Shown here: piece by piece, positions 30,893 to 40,589 of the stretch
Position numbering within the stretch: position 1 is the stretch's first letter
Layout of the letters: every line of letters starts with the position of its first letter
Origin: DTU024 sp964518875
GTDB lineage: Bacteria; Bacillota; Clostridia; Christensenellales; Aristaeellaceae
Reading direction: 5' to 3'
Assembly (NCBI GenBank): GCA_964518875.1
Contig: CAZFHI010000014.1
Location: 1-48,856, forward strand
Length of the DNA stretch: 48,856 bases
Position numbers and translations under genes: made by a program
Notes under the pieces: generated by a model
Databases searched by the model: none
Seen by the model: only the letters and a program-made list of their open reading frames with translations
Told to the model about the DNA's origin: nothing

Positions 30893-31487
30893 AATTAACC
30901 TCCTTACACATAATTACATGGTAGCCAGCTTTGCGACCTATGGTTTCTACCCTGTTAAATAACGTTGAAAGAAACTCTTTAGCGGACGATGCTCCCTGTT
31001 GCTTCCTTATCACTATATACAGGGCGCCGCGCCGCTTGATATGAAGCGAGCATTGCTTAAAAAGCTCATAAACCGTTTGCTTGCCGGCCCTTATGGGCGG
31101 ATTAAGCAAAATATTGTCAAAGGAATCTAAAATGTTTTTAAATCCGTCGCTTTGAATTACCTGCGCATCCGCATCGTTAAGCTCCGCGTTCTTTTCAGCA
31201 AGCTCTACTGCCCTGGAATTTATGTCGCTCATGGTTACTTTAACGTCGCTAAAATATTTGGAAACTATAATTCCCACTGCGCCCCAGCCGCAGCCAAGGT
31301 CTAATACGCTGCCGGAAAAATTTTCAGGCAGGCTTTTAAGCAGCAAATATGTGCCTTTGTCGAGCTTGCCCTTGGAAAAAACGCCGGAATCCGTATAGAA
31401 GCTGAAACTGCTGCCGTCAAAATCCACCTGCGTTAAGACAGGCGAGCTTTTAACTGTCGGATTGGGTTCAAAATACTGTTCAGCCAA
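30882..31487 (-). CDS. RsmC-like class I SAM methyltransferase
   Basis: 201 residues. Motif I VLDLGCGWGAVG (about 62-72) and motif IV NPPIRAGK (129-136) mark the RsmC/RlmG group of guanine-N2 rRNA methyltransferases. As in Firmicutes generally, only the catalytic half of E. coli RsmC is present. The start is TTG 31487 after AAGGAG, inside the end of rsuA. It probably modifies 16S rRNA, like its neighbour rsuA. Confidence 0.87.
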   Translation of the reverse strand: MAEQYFEPNPTVKSSPVLTQVDFDGSSFSFYTDSGVFSKGKLDKGTYLLLKSLPENFSGSVLDLGCGWGAVGIIVSKYFSDVKVTMSDINSRAVELAEKNAELNDADAQVIQSDGFKNILDSFDNILLNPPIRAGKQTVYELFKQCSLHIKRRGALYIVIRKQQGASSAKEFLSTLFNRVETIGRKAGYHVIMCKEVNYEI

Positions 31488-32202
31488 GCCCTACGCTCCT
31501 TCTGAGCAAATCTGTTTCTCTATCGGACAGCTCTCTCCACGCACCTGATTTTAAGCCAGGATCCAAGCGCAGGCTTCCGAAAGACAGTCTTTCAAGGTCT
31601 AAAACGGTGTGCCCGACGGCGGAAAACATACGCCTTACCTGGTGATACTTGCCTTCTTTAATGCTTACGCTGCAAACGGTGTTTTCACCGTCAAAATGTT
31701 CAATTTCAAGGATTGCGGGCTTTGCGGTAAAATCCTTTAATATAACGCCGCTTTTAAAGGCCTGTACGGCTTGAACCCCTACGCTGCCCGTTACAAGCGC
31801 CCTGTACAGTTTTTCTATTTCACGCTTAGGTGAGCAGAGCCTGTGGTTAAGCTCTCCATCCGTAGTAAACAGCAGCAGACCGTGCGTATCTTTATCCAGC
31901 CTGCCTATAGGCATGCATTTAAGGCGCAGGTACCTTTCCGGAAGCAGGTCAAATACGGTTTTGCTTGTTTCATCCTGACTTGCGGTAACATAGCCCACAG
32001 GCTTGTTCATCATAATATTATGGTTAAGCTCTGTGTCTATTAAAACGCCGTCTATTGCAAGCGTATCGGCGTCTGAATTAAAGTTTTCGGCGGAATCGAG
32101 CACAGGTTTGCCGCTTACGCAAACCCTTCCGTTTCGCGCCATCTTTTTTATTTCCCTGCGGCTGTAAAGCCCTAAGGATGAAACAAGCTTGTCTATGCGC
32201 AT
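31480..32202 (-). CDS. rsuA: 16S rRNA pseudouridine synthase, RsuA family
   Basis: 240 residues. An N-terminal S4 RNA-binding domain (MRIDKLVSSLGLYSRREIKK) precedes the synthase domain with MPIGRLDKDTHGLLL (catalytic D103). VSIKEGKYHQVRRMFSAVGH is the second signature. RsuA makes pseudouridine 516 in E. coli; members of the family differ in target, so the site is inferred. It starts 4 bp after the stop of the membrane-protein gene. Confidence 0.93.
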   Translation of the reverse strand: MRIDKLVSSLGLYSRREIKKMARNGRVCVSGKPVLDSAENFNSDADTLAIDGVLIDTELNHNIMMNKPVGYVTASQDETSKTVFDLLPERYLRLKCMPIGRLDKDTHGLLLFTTDGELNHRLCSPKREIEKLYRALVTGSVGVQAVQAFKSGVILKDFTAKPAILEIEHFDGENTVCSVSIKEGKYHQVRRMFSAVGHTVLDLERLSFGSLRLDPGLKSGAWRELSDRETDLLRRSVGLG

Positions 32203-32205
32203 AAT

Positions 32206-33072
32206 TTATTCTAAAGGACGCATTGCCTTTGCAAGCTGCTGCTTTCTGAACGTTACAAACGGCAGATAAAGCGCTAAAAACGCTATAAGGCAGTATATAA
32301 ACGTATTATATGAAAAGTTTAGCGTGGTTATCGCTTCAAGCAGTACAAAAACGTCGCTTGAAGCGTCTCCAGTAAGCCTTGTAGATATTTCGGAGCTTAC
32401 AAAGAAAAGCACAAGGGCGATAAACGGCAGCATTATTAAAAAGTTGCGCGCAGTTGCTCTGAATATGCCGGAGGAATTTTTCTGCATCACAACGCGGTTG
32501 TCCTTAAAAAGCGTGCTTAAGTCGGGCTTTGTGAAGGCTATAAATTCCGCCGCTATATAACGGCGCCATCCCACGAACCCCAATATAAGCGCTAAAAAGA
32601 AAAATACAACTAAAACCAGGAAGCCAAGAGCGGTGCTTCCGCCAAAAAAAGACCCCGCGGCGCGCATTGTTTTAAACAGCTTTGTGGCATCGCCTATAAA
32701 CCAAAGGTAATGAAAGCCCGTAACGAATATAAACAAAGGCAGTATCCAAAGCGCTACCCTAATGAAGCGCTTTAAGGCAAGACAAAGCGCAGTCGAGTAT
32801 TTGGTTTTATTATACGGCAGATTAAAGCTGTAAGCGTAAAGCTCGCCGCGCGAATAAAACCTGCTTGGCAGAACAATTAAAATATAAAGCGGCACGCATA
32901 AAAGAGCGGACACAAAAAACCTTGCGTTTTCCTGTACGGGAAGATAATATCCAAAGGCGAAAAGCCATGCAGGCGCGAGAGCCAGAAGGCGTGCGAGCAA
33001 GCCTAAAAAAGTAATTTTAAGATGCAACCAAAGTTTACCGGGGCCGACATAGTTTTTATTTGCGTTTTCCAT
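32206..33072 (-). CDS. Uncharacterised six-helix membrane protein
   Basis: 288 residues, not recognised. About six hydrophobic segments are visible (near 18-43, 50-69, 107-128, 148-170, 208-227 and 258-276). A basic loop with YSFNLPYNKTKYSTALCLALKR lies between the second and third. No catalytic motif is seen. AGGAGG lies 7 bases upstream of ATG 33072. It is first gene of the operon that runs to the asparaginase gene. Confidence 0.75.
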   Translation of the reverse strand: MENANKNYVGPGKLWLHLKITFLGLLARLLALAPAWLFAFGYYLPVQENARFFVSALLCVPLYILIVLPSRFYSRGELYAYSFNLPYNKTKYSTALCLALKRFIRVALWILPLFIFVTGFHYLWFIGDATKLFKTMRAAGSFFGGSTALGFLVLVVFFFLALILGFVGWRRYIAAEFIAFTKPDLSTLFKDNRVVMQKNSSGIFRATARNFLIMLPFIALVLFFVSSEISTRLTGDASSDVFVLLEAITTLNFSYNTFIYCLIAFLALYLPFVTFRKQQLAKAMRPLE

Positions 33073-33100
33073 GTTAGAGCCTCCTAAAATTATTATTGAT

Positions 33101-33129
33101 ATTATATGGCAAACGGAGAATTATATCAA
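33101..33129 (-). promoter_or_regulatory. Promoter of the eight-gene operon
   Basis: Minus strand: TTGATA (33129-33124), 17-base spacer, perfect TATAAT (33106-33101), about 28 bp before the first start codon. Confidence 0.82.
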
Positions 33130-33289
33130 GGAATTGCCGGATCCTGGCGAAAAGCTCTTTATTTTATGTGCATACAAATATTCAGCCGAAATACCGCGCA
33201 ATTCAGTTTATTAAATATATAATATATTTAGCAAACAAAAAGAATAAATAAAGGCGCTCTTATTTAAATAAAATTATTCTACAATTACA

Positions 33290-33314
33290 ATAAAAACGCT
33301 CCGCGAGAGCGTTT
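33290..33314 (-). terminator. Intrinsic terminator of uvrA
   Basis: An 8-bp stem (AAACGCTC / GAGCGTTT) with a 5-base loop. On the minus strand the T tract TTTTTATT follows the stem. Confidence 0.75.
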
Positions 33315-33389
33315 GGCTTAACGGAACGTTTTTATTATAAGGCTTTCGCAGGAAAGCTTATCAGACATATTCATATTTTAACGGGCTTT

Positions 33390-36215
33390 TTATTTTATTC
33401 CAGCCTGCTTAAGGTAGTAACCGGTATAGCTCTTTTTCTCTTTTATTATTTCTTCAGGCGTGCCTTTAGCTATGATCCTGCCGCCATTATCCCCGCCTTC
33501 AGGGCCTAAGTCTATTATATAGTCAGCTGTTTTAAGCACGTCAAGGTTGTGCTCTATAACGAGCACGGTGTTGCCGTTGTCTGTTAAACGCTGAAGCACC
33601 TGTATGAGCCGTTTTACATCGTCTGCGTGAAGCCCTGTTGTAGGCTCGTCAAGCAATATGATGGTTCTGCCGGTAGCCCTTCTGCTAAGCTCCGTCGCAA
33701 GCTTTACCCTCTGCGCTTCGCCGCCTGAAAGCGTAGTGCTGCTTTGTCCTAAGCGTATATAGCCAAGCCCCACGTCGTAGAGCGTTTGAAGCTTTGCCAT
33801 AACCTGCGGCAGGTTTTCAAACACTTTCATTGCTTCTTCCACAGTAAGGCCTAAAACGTCGGATATGTTAAGCCCGTGGTATTTGATTTCAAGGGTTTCC
33901 CTGTTGTAGCGCCTTCCGCCGCACACCTCGCACGGCACGTAAAGGTCCGCCATAAAGTGCATTTCAACCTTTATCAATCCGTCGCCCTTGCACGCTTCGC
34001 AGCGGCCTCCGCGCACATTGAACGAAAAGCGACCCATGTCGTATCCTCTGGCCTTTGACTGCGGAAGCTGGGAAAACACGTTGCGTATATGATCAAAAAG
34101 TCCCGTATAGGTTGCAGGGTTGCTGCGCGGCGTTCTGCCTATGGGGGACTGGTCTATATTTATTATTTTATCAAGCTGTTCTGTGCCGAGCATGGAATTG
34201 TATTTGCCGGGAACTGTTTTTGCTCGGTTTAAATCGCGCGCTAACGCTTTATAGAGTATCTCGTTTACAAGGCTGCTTTTGCCTGAACCGGACACGCCTG
34301 ACACACAGCAAAACACACCCAATGGGAAACTTACGTCTATATTTTTAAGGTTATTTTCTTTAGCGCCTTTTATGGTAAGCCATCCTGCAGGCTTGCGCCT
34401 TTTTTCAGGTATGGAAATCTGCCTTTCGCCGCTCAGGTATTTGCCTGTAACGGAGCGCGGGGAAGCGATAATATCGTCAATTCTGCCCTGAGCTACGACT
34501 TCTCCGCCGTGCTCGCCGGCTCCGGGACCAATGTCCACAATATAATCTGCTGAGCGCAGGGTTTCTTCATCGTGCTCTACAACTATAAGCGTATTGCCAA
34601 GGTCGCGCAGCTTTTTAAGCGTTTCTATAAGGCGGCGGTTGTCGCGCTGGTGCAGGCCTATGCTCGGCTCATCAAGAATATACAGCACGCCGACTAACTG
34701 CGAGCCTATCTGCGTAGCAAGGCGTATCCTCTGCGCTTCGCCGCCGGAAAGCGTTGAAGCGGCTCTTGACAAAGTCAAGTACTCCAAACCCACGTTGCAC
34801 AAAAAGCCTAACCTTGAATGCAGCTCCTTTAAAATCTGGTCCGCAATAAAATGCTCCGTATCGCTTAAAGTTAAATTATCCAAAAAGCTTATAGCCTTAG
34901 CGAGATTCATGTCGCTAAGCTGAGCTATATTTACGCCGTTTATGGCAACCGCAAGCGCTTCGGGGCGCAGGCGCATGCCGTGGCATGCGGAACAAGGCTC
35001 TTCGCGCATATATTCTTCATACATAGCCTTTGTGTTTTCGCTGGAGGTTTCCCTGTAACGCCGCATTGTGGAAGGTATTATGCCCTCGTAAACCAGATTG
35101 TACACTCCGGAACCAGAGAGCGATTCAAAGCGTACGGGGACTTTTTCACCCTTGCTTCCATTCAATATTATATCAAGTATTTTATCCGGAAGCTCTCCAA
35201 CAGGCGTATCCATGCTGAAGCCGTATTTTTCTGCAAGCCCTACGAAAAGCATATGCGATGTGCTGCGGCTGCTGCCGGCGCTGTTCCAGCCCATAACGCT
35301 TATAGCGCCTTCGTTTAAGGACTTGCTCATGTCCGGTATTATAAGGTCTTTGGAAACGTTCATAAATTTGCCTAACCCTGAGCATACGGGACAGGCGCCG
35401 TAGGGGCTGTTAAAAGAAAACATGCGGGGCGAAAGCTCCTCAAGGCTTATTCCGCAGTCGGGACAGGCGTAGTTTTGAGAGAATATCTTATCTTCTCCGC
35501 CCACAACCTGCACTGTGGCTAAACCGCCCGACTGCTTTAGCGCGGTTTCAAGCGAATCTGTAAGCCTTGACTGCAGTCCTTCCCTTATTGAAATTCTGTC
35601 TACAACTATGTCTATGTTGTGTTTTCTGCGCTTATCAAGCTTAGGCGTTTCATCAAGCGTGTATATTTCGCCGTCTATACGGGCGCGTACAAAGCCATTT
35701 TTTTTTGCGCTTTCAAGCATCTTGCTGTGCTCGCCCTTGCGGCCGCGTATTACAGGCGCCATAATATAAAGCCTGGTGCCTTTAGGATAGGCTGATATTA
35801 TATCCACCATCTGGTCTACCGTTTGCTGCTTTATCTCTCTGCCGCATTTAGGGCAGTGCGGTATTCCTATGCGCGCGTATAGAAGACGCAAATAGTCATG
35901 TATTTCGGTAACAGTGCCAACGGTTGAGCGCGGGTTGTGCACTGTGGATTTTTGGTCTATGGATATGGCGGGGGAGAGCCCCTCTATGGAGTCAACGTCC
36001 GGTTTGTCCATCTGCCCTAAAAACTGGCGGGCGTAAGAGGACAGGCTTTCTACATATCGGCGCTGGCCTTCTGCATATATGGTATCAAACGCGAGCGAAG
36101 ATTTGCCGGAGCCTGAAAGCCCCGTAAAAACTATCAATTCGTTGCGCGGAATGGTTAAATTTATATTTTTAAGGTTGTTTACCCTTGCTCCTTTTACGAC
36201 AATGGAATTCTGCAT
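33390..36215 (-). CDS. uvrA: Excinuclease ABC subunit A
   Basis: Damage-recognition ATPase of nucleotide excision repair, 941 residues, full length. Two ABC ATPase halves are visible: Walker A GLSGSGKSS (32-40) and GVSGSGKSS, and two LSGGEAQR signatures. Zinc-binding CxxC pairs occur (CPKCGREI, CPDCGISLEELSPRMFSF, CEACKGDG with CEVCGGRRY). AAAGGAGAG lies upstream. uvrB is not in the window. It is a single-gene unit with its own promoter and terminator. Confidence 0.98.
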   Translation of the reverse strand: MQNSIVVKGARVNNLKNINLTIPRNELIVFTGLSGSGKSSLAFDTIYAEGQRRYVESLSSYARQFLGQMDKPDVDSIEGLSPAISIDQKSTVHNPRSTVGTVTEIHDYLRLLYARIGIPHCPKCGREIKQQTVDQMVDIISAYPKGTRLYIMAPVIRGRKGEHSKMLESAKKNGFVRARIDGEIYTLDETPKLDKRRKHNIDIVVDRISIREGLQSRLTDSLETALKQSGGLATVQVVGGEDKIFSQNYACPDCGISLEELSPRMFSFNSPYGACPVCSGLGKFMNVSKDLIIPDMSKSLNEGAISVMGWNSAGSSRSTSHMLFVGLAEKYGFSMDTPVGELPDKILDIILNGSKGEKVPVRFESLSGSGVYNLVYEGIIPSTMRRYRETSSENTKAMYEEYMREEPCSACHGMRLRPEALAVAINGVNIAQLSDMNLAKAISFLDNLTLSDTEHFIADQILKELHSRLGFLCNVGLEYLTLSRAASTLSGGEAQRIRLATQIGSQLVGVLYILDEPSIGLHQRDNRRLIETLKKLRDLGNTLIVVEHDEETLRSADYIVDIGPGAGEHGGEVVAQGRIDDIIASPRSVTGKYLSGERQISIPEKRRKPAGWLTIKGAKENNLKNIDVSFPLGVFCCVSGVSGSGKSSLVNEILYKALARDLNRAKTVPGKYNSMLGTEQLDKIINIDQSPIGRTPRSNPATYTGLFDHIRNVFSQLPQSKARGYDMGRFSFNVRGGRCEACKGDGLIKVEMHFMADLYVPCEVCGGRRYNRETLEIKYHGLNISDVLGLTVEEAMKVFENLPQVMAKLQTLYDVGLGYIRLGQSSTTLSGGEAQRVKLATELSRRATGRTIILLDEPTTGLHADDVKRLIQVLQRLTDNGNTVLVIEHNLDVLKTADYIIDLGPEGGDNGGRIIAKGTPEEIIKEKKSYTGYYLKQAGIK

Positions 36216-36246
36216 TTGCTCTCCTTTCGGGCAAAGCCCGGATAAA

Positions 36247-36275
36247 AGTATAACACGAGCCTTTATCCCTTACAA
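36247..36275 (-). promoter_or_regulatory. Probable promoter of uvrA
   Basis: Minus strand: TTGTAA (36275-36270), 17-base spacer, TATACT (36252-36247). A small CGGGC/GCCCG hairpin (36228-36240) lies just before the ribosome site. I see no LexA-type box. Confidence 0.6.
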
Positions 36276-36394
36276 GATAGTGGAATTGGGCCGCTATGCA
36301 ATATGTAATTCGCTACGCCAAATAATATTGCGTCGCTTCTGCGCCACTGCAAAAGCCTTACTCGTTTTTTTAACGCTAATAAAACACAGCCGCA

Positions 36395-36428
36395 AAAAAA
36401 TGCTCCGAGAATATTCTCAGAGCATTTA
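36395..36428 (-). terminator. Intrinsic terminator of the V-ATPase operon
   Basis: A long stem (AAATGCTC, mismatch, GAGAAT / ATTCTC, mismatch, GAGCATTT) is followed on the minus strand by seven T residues. Confidence 0.88.
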
Positions 36429-36450
36429 AAAACAGATTTAAGCAAAAACA

Positions 36451-37089
36451 CTACTGCCTGTCCGCGATCATTTCCTTTACTTTCATAAGGCGTATTATGG
36501 AGCTGCGCTCCGCTTCGTCAAGCTTCATCGTTATTACGCGTATGGATTCTTCAAACTGAGGTATCATCACGTATTCGAGCGCGTTAACGCGGCGGCGGGT
36601 CTTTTCGATTTCATCCGCGAGCAGGAAGCAGGTCTTTTCGGTTTCAGCAAGCTGCAAAAGCTCCGGCAATATAGACGCCATAGTGGATATTGCTTCGTCA
36701 AGCTCATAAGAGGTATCTGCAAAGCCGTAGGGCTGAACCGTTTTGCTGAGCGAATCCATGTCAAGCTCTATTTTTGGGACATGGACTGACAAAATATTTT
36801 CATCGCTTATTGTTATTTTTGCGCTTCGCGCGGGGTAGAGCAGGGCGCTTTCAAGCGAAGGGCCGTCCATAACGGCGCGCGCCATTGCAAATTGCTTAAG
36901 CGCAATCTGAAGGCTGTTTTCAACCTGCTTGCGCAGGCGGGCGTTTTCACGCGCTACTTCAACAAAACGCCTTACAAGCTCATCACGCTTATCCTTTAAG
37001 AGCTTGTGTCCGCGCTTCGCAGTTGCGAGCTGCTTTTTTATGCGGGTAAGCTCCATGCGTGTCGGGTTTACGCGCAGCTGCTGTGCCAT
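36451..37089 (-). CDS. ntpD: V-type ATPase subunit D
   Basis: 212-residue central-shaft subunit. NPTRMELTRIKKQLATAKRGHKLLKDKRDEL at the start is the family signature, and both ends are long helices forming the coiled-coil rotor axle; its C-terminal helix enters the A3B3 head. The ATG overlaps the ntpB stop (TGATG). It is last gene of the operon. Confidence 0.95.
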   Translation of the reverse strand: MAQQLRVNPTRMELTRIKKQLATAKRGHKLLKDKRDELVRRFVEVARENARLRKQVENSLQIALKQFAMARAVMDGPSLESALLYPARSAKITISDENILSVHVPKIELDMDSLSKTVQPYGFADTSYELDEAISTMASILPELLQLAETEKTCFLLADEIEKTRRRVNALEYVMIPQFEESIRVITMKLDEAERSSIIRLMKVKEMIADRQ

Positions 37090-38471
37090 CAGGCATCCTC
37101 CTCTTTAGGAAGGTACTTATCGACCATATCGTCGCGTATGCGCTTAAGCTCGTTGCGTGGTATAAGCTTTAAAAGTTCCCAGCCAAGGTTAAGCGTTTCT
37201 TCTATGCTGCGGTTCTGGTTAAAGCCCTGGGATACGTATTGTTTTTCAAACTCATCGGCAAAATGAGCGAACATTTTATCTGTATCTGAAAGAGCCGCGT
37301 CGCCAAGTATTACGGCGAGCTCCTTCGCTTCTTTTCCGCGCGAATAAGCGGCGAACAGCTGGTTCATGGTGGGGGCGTGGTCTTCCCTTGTTTTTCCTTC
37401 GCCTATGCCCTTGTCTTTAAGGCGGCTAAGCGACGGCAGAACGTTTATAGGCGGTTCTACGCCTACGCGGTAAAGGTCTCTGCTTAATATTATCTGCCCT
37501 TCCGTTATGTAGCCGGTAAGGTCCGGTATGGGGTGGGTTATGTCGTCCTCGGGCATGGTAAGTATAGGAAGCTGGGTTATAGAGCCCTTTTTGCCTTTTA
37601 TTCTTCCGGCGCGCTCGTAAATTGACGCAAGGTCTGTGTAGAGGTAGCCAGGATAACCGCGGCGGCCGGGGACTTCCTTGCGCGCTGCGGATATTTCGCG
37701 CAGAGCTTCCGCGTAGTTGGTAATATCCGTCATTATTACAAGCACGTGCATGCCCTTTTCATAGGCTAAGTACTCGGCGGCAGTAAGAGCCATGCGAGGC
37801 GTAGCTATACGCTCTATTGCGGGGTCGTTTGCAAGGTTTACAAACAGCACCGCGTGTTCTATTGCGCCGGTTTTGGTAAAGTCTTGTATAAAATAGTCCG
37901 CTTCTTCAAAGGTTATTCCTATAGCGGCGAAAACAACGGCGAACTGCTCGCCTGTGCCTAAAACCTTTGCCTGCCTTGCAATCTGCGTTGCAAGCTGGGA
38001 GTGTGGAAGGCCGTTGCCCGAAAATACGGGAAGCTTTTGCCCGCGGACAAGCGTATTAAGGCCGTCTATTGCTGAAATGCCAGTCTGTATAAATTCGCTT
38101 GGATAGTCGCGCGCCGCGGGGTTAATAGGCTCTCCGTTTATGTTGCGGCGCTCTTCCGGTATTATCGCGGGACCGTTATCCCTTGGGTTGCCCATGCCGT
38201 CAAAAATTCTGCCGAGCATATCCATGGAAAGCGAAAGCTCTATGCCGCGGCCTAAGAACCTGACCTTGCTGTCTGATATTTTAAGGCCGTGGCTCGATTC
38301 AAAAAGCTGAACAAGCGCCTTGTCGCCGTCTACTTCCAATACTTTGCCGCGGCGTATTTCGCCGTTTTTCTGCTCTATCTCTACAAGTTCGTCATAGGTA
38401 ACGCCGGATACATTTTCAACCAGCAGAAGCGGGCCTACGACTTCCTGTATATTGCGGTATTCTTTAAGCAT
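37089..38471 (-). CDS. ntpB: V-type ATPase subunit B (non-catalytic)
   Basis: 460 residues from ATG 38471 (GGAGGAG upstream). The P-loop position reads SGNGLPHSQLA, without the GKT lysine, as expected for the regulatory B subunit. GYPGYLYTDLASIYERAG is the conserved nucleotide-pocket segment. It alternates with NtpA in the soluble head. Confidence 0.97.
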   Translation of the reverse strand: MLKEYRNIQEVVGPLLLVENVSGVTYDELVEIEQKNGEIRRGKVLEVDGDKALVQLFESSHGLKISDSKVRFLGRGIELSLSMDMLGRIFDGMGNPRDNGPAIIPEERRNINGEPINPAARDYPSEFIQTGISAIDGLNTLVRGQKLPVFSGNGLPHSQLATQIARQAKVLGTGEQFAVVFAAIGITFEEADYFIQDFTKTGAIEHAVLFVNLANDPAIERIATPRMALTAAEYLAYEKGMHVLVIMTDITNYAEALREISAARKEVPGRRGYPGYLYTDLASIYERAGRIKGKKGSITQLPILTMPEDDITHPIPDLTGYITEGQIILSRDLYRVGVEPPINVLPSLSRLKDKGIGEGKTREDHAPTMNQLFAAYSRGKEAKELAVILGDAALSDTDKMFAHFADEFEKQYVSQGFNQNRSIEETLNLGWELLKLIPRNELKRIRDDMVDKYLPKEEDA

Positions 38472-38472
38472 A

Positions 38473-40236
38473 TTACACTCCTCCTTCAGCAAGGCGGGCA
38501 ACCTGGGCGCTGAGCTCCGATTCGTATTTGTCGAAGGTGGCAAGCTCGTCTTCGGACAGGTATTTGGCGCGGGCTATCTTGTCGCGTACAGGCAGGCTCA
38601 GCACTTCGCTGAGAGCCGCGCCCGAGGATAAGGCCCGCTTGCTCATGTGCCCGTAGTTTAAAATAAGCTTCAGCATCTGATATTGCTTTTGAACGGACGT
38701 ATAGGTATCGGTATCGTCAAAAGCGTTTTGATGCAGGTAGTCTTCGCGTATGCTGCGGGCGACTTCCATTGTAAGCCTGTCTTCCCAGCTGAGGGCGTCT
38801 ATGCCTACAAGACGGACTATTTCATCAAGCTCGGCTTCTCTTTGAAGTATGCTCATAGCTTCAAGGCGCAAAGCGTTCCAATCCTGCGCTACATTTTCAG
38901 TAAACCAGGTTTCTAATGAATCAAGGTATAAGGAGTAGGACTGCAGCCAGTCGATAGCGGGGAAGTGGCGCATATAGGCAAGCGGCGCGGACAAGCGCCA
39001 GAACACCTTTACTATGCGCAGAGTAGCCTGAGAAACAGGCTCTGAAATATCGCCGCCGGGAGGTGAAACAGCGCCTATTGCGGATATAGAACCGAAGCGT
39101 TCCTCGCTGGCGTTTACCTTTACTACGCCGGCGCGCTCGTAGAATTCCGCGATACGGCTTGAAAGATAGGCAGGATATCCTTCTTCGCCAGGCATTTCCT
39201 CAAGACGCCCGCTCATTTCGCGCAGCGCTTCAGCCCAGCGTGAAGTGGAGTCTGCCATAATGGCTACTTTATAGCCCATGTCCCGGTAGTATTCGGCAAT
39301 GGTAATGCCCGTATATATTGACGCTTCGCGCGCCGCGACAGGCATATCCGATGTGTTCGCTATAAGCACCGTGCGCTTCATAAGCGTTTCGCCTGTTCTC
39401 GGGTCGTGCAGGTTAGGAAATTCCATAAGAACGTCCGTCATTTCGTTGCCGCGCTCTCCGCAGCCTACATATACGATTATGTCTGCGTCCGCCCACTTTG
39501 CAAGCTGGTGCTGAACAACGGTTTTGCCTGAACCGAAAGGTCCGGGAACTGCCGCAGTGCCGCCTGAAGCTATCGGGAAGAACGTGTCTATTACGCGCTG
39601 CCCTGTGATCATCGGGTTTGATGGAGAAATCTTTTCTTTGTAAGGTCTGCCGCGGCGCACCGGCCAGCGCTGTATCATGTTTATATCGTGATTAACGCCT
39701 TTGTTGTCAACAATGGTGCATACGGTGTCTTCAACCTTCGCGGAGCCTGAACGTATGCTCTTTATTGTGCCGCTAATGCCGTTTGGCACCATTATCTTGT
39801 GCTCTATAACTACGCTTTCCTGCACAACGCCTAACACATCGCCCGAAGAAACCTTATCGCCCACAGCTTTTTTAGGCTCGAACGCCCATAGCTTTTCGCG
39901 GTTTAGCGAAGGTACGTCGACGCCGCGCGTTATACGGTCGCCTATCTCGTCCTTTATAGCTGTAAGCGGTCTTTGAATTCCGTCGAATATTGATTCGATA
40001 AGCCCAGGCCCGAGCTCTACAGATAGGGGAGCGCCAGTAGAATAAACAGGTTCTCCCGGGCCTAAGCCGGCGGTTTCCTCATATACCTGTATGGACGCCC
40101 TGCCGCCTCTAAGCTCTATTATTTCGCCTACGAGGCGCTTTTCGCTTACGCGAACTACGTCGTACATACGCGCATCCGTCATGCCGTCTGCTACGATCAG
40201 CGGGCCGGATACTTTAATAATGGTTCCTTGTGCCAT
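38473..40236 (-). CDS. ntpA: V-type ATPase subunit A (catalytic)
   Basis: 587 residues. Walker A GPFGSGKT (232-239), MADSTSRWAEALREMSGRLEEMPGEEGYP and the non-homologous insert (residues about 110-200) identify the catalytic subunit. It hydrolyses or makes ATP at the A/B interfaces. GGAGG lies upstream of ATG 40236. Confidence 0.98.
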   Translation of the reverse strand: MAQGTIIKVSGPLIVADGMTDARMYDVVRVSEKRLVGEIIELRGGRASIQVYEETAGLGPGEPVYSTGAPLSVELGPGLIESIFDGIQRPLTAIKDEIGDRITRGVDVPSLNREKLWAFEPKKAVGDKVSSGDVLGVVQESVVIEHKIMVPNGISGTIKSIRSGSAKVEDTVCTIVDNKGVNHDINMIQRWPVRRGRPYKEKISPSNPMITGQRVIDTFFPIASGGTAAVPGPFGSGKTVVQHQLAKWADADIIVYVGCGERGNEMTDVLMEFPNLHDPRTGETLMKRTVLIANTSDMPVAAREASIYTGITIAEYYRDMGYKVAIMADSTSRWAEALREMSGRLEEMPGEEGYPAYLSSRIAEFYERAGVVKVNASEERFGSISAIGAVSPPGGDISEPVSQATLRIVKVFWRLSAPLAYMRHFPAIDWLQSYSLYLDSLETWFTENVAQDWNALRLEAMSILQREAELDEIVRLVGIDALSWEDRLTMEVARSIREDYLHQNAFDDTDTYTSVQKQYQMLKLILNYGHMSKRALSSGAALSEVLSLPVRDKIARAKYLSEDELATFDKYESELSAQVARLAEGGV

Positions 40237-40241
40237 GTGCT

Positions 40242-40589
40242 TTATTCCTCCGTGTTGTTAAGCAAAATGTTGGCGCCGACCGCACGCTCTATATTGGCGT
40301 TTAGCCGCTGCATGCCGAAGCCTTCTGTTTGTGATGCGCCTGGTATAGGTATAAGGCTTACATCTGGATTGTCATTGTATTTAGACAGTATTTCAGGTAT
40401 GCCGCGGGCAACATCCTCAGTGATAAAAATAATGTGTATGCCGTTTGAAACAAAGTTGTGAACAGCCCTGGCGGCTTCCTGCGGGTTTTTAGCAGCCGCG
40501 ACCTGCATGCCGAGCGTACGGAAAGCGAGAACTACGTCGCTCTGGCCTATTACGCCTATATTTTGTAATTTATCTGACATACAGTTCAC
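40242..40589 (-). CDS. ntpG: V-type ATPase subunit F
   Basis: 115-residue rotor subunit (called NtpG in Enterococcus hirae) that binds subunit D. IGVIGQSDVVLAFRTLGM and IHIIFITEDVARGIPEIL fit its Rossmann-like fold. The start overlaps the end of ntpC by 20 bases. Confidence 0.92.
   Translation of the reverse strand: MNCMSDKLQNIGVIGQSDVVLAFRTLGMQVAAAKNPQEAARAVHNFVSNGIHIIFITEDVARGIPEILSKYNDNPDVSLIPIPGASQTEGFGMQRLNANIERAVGANILLNNTEE

Larger units (their letters stand above)
33073..33389. other. Intergenic region between uvrA and the eight-gene operon
   Basis: 317 AT-rich bp. It contains the operon promoter (33101-33129) and the uvrA terminator (33290-33314). A further hairpin (GCTTTC/GAAAGC, about 33341-33358) lies between the uvrA stop and its terminator. 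No gene is seen. Confidence 0.6.
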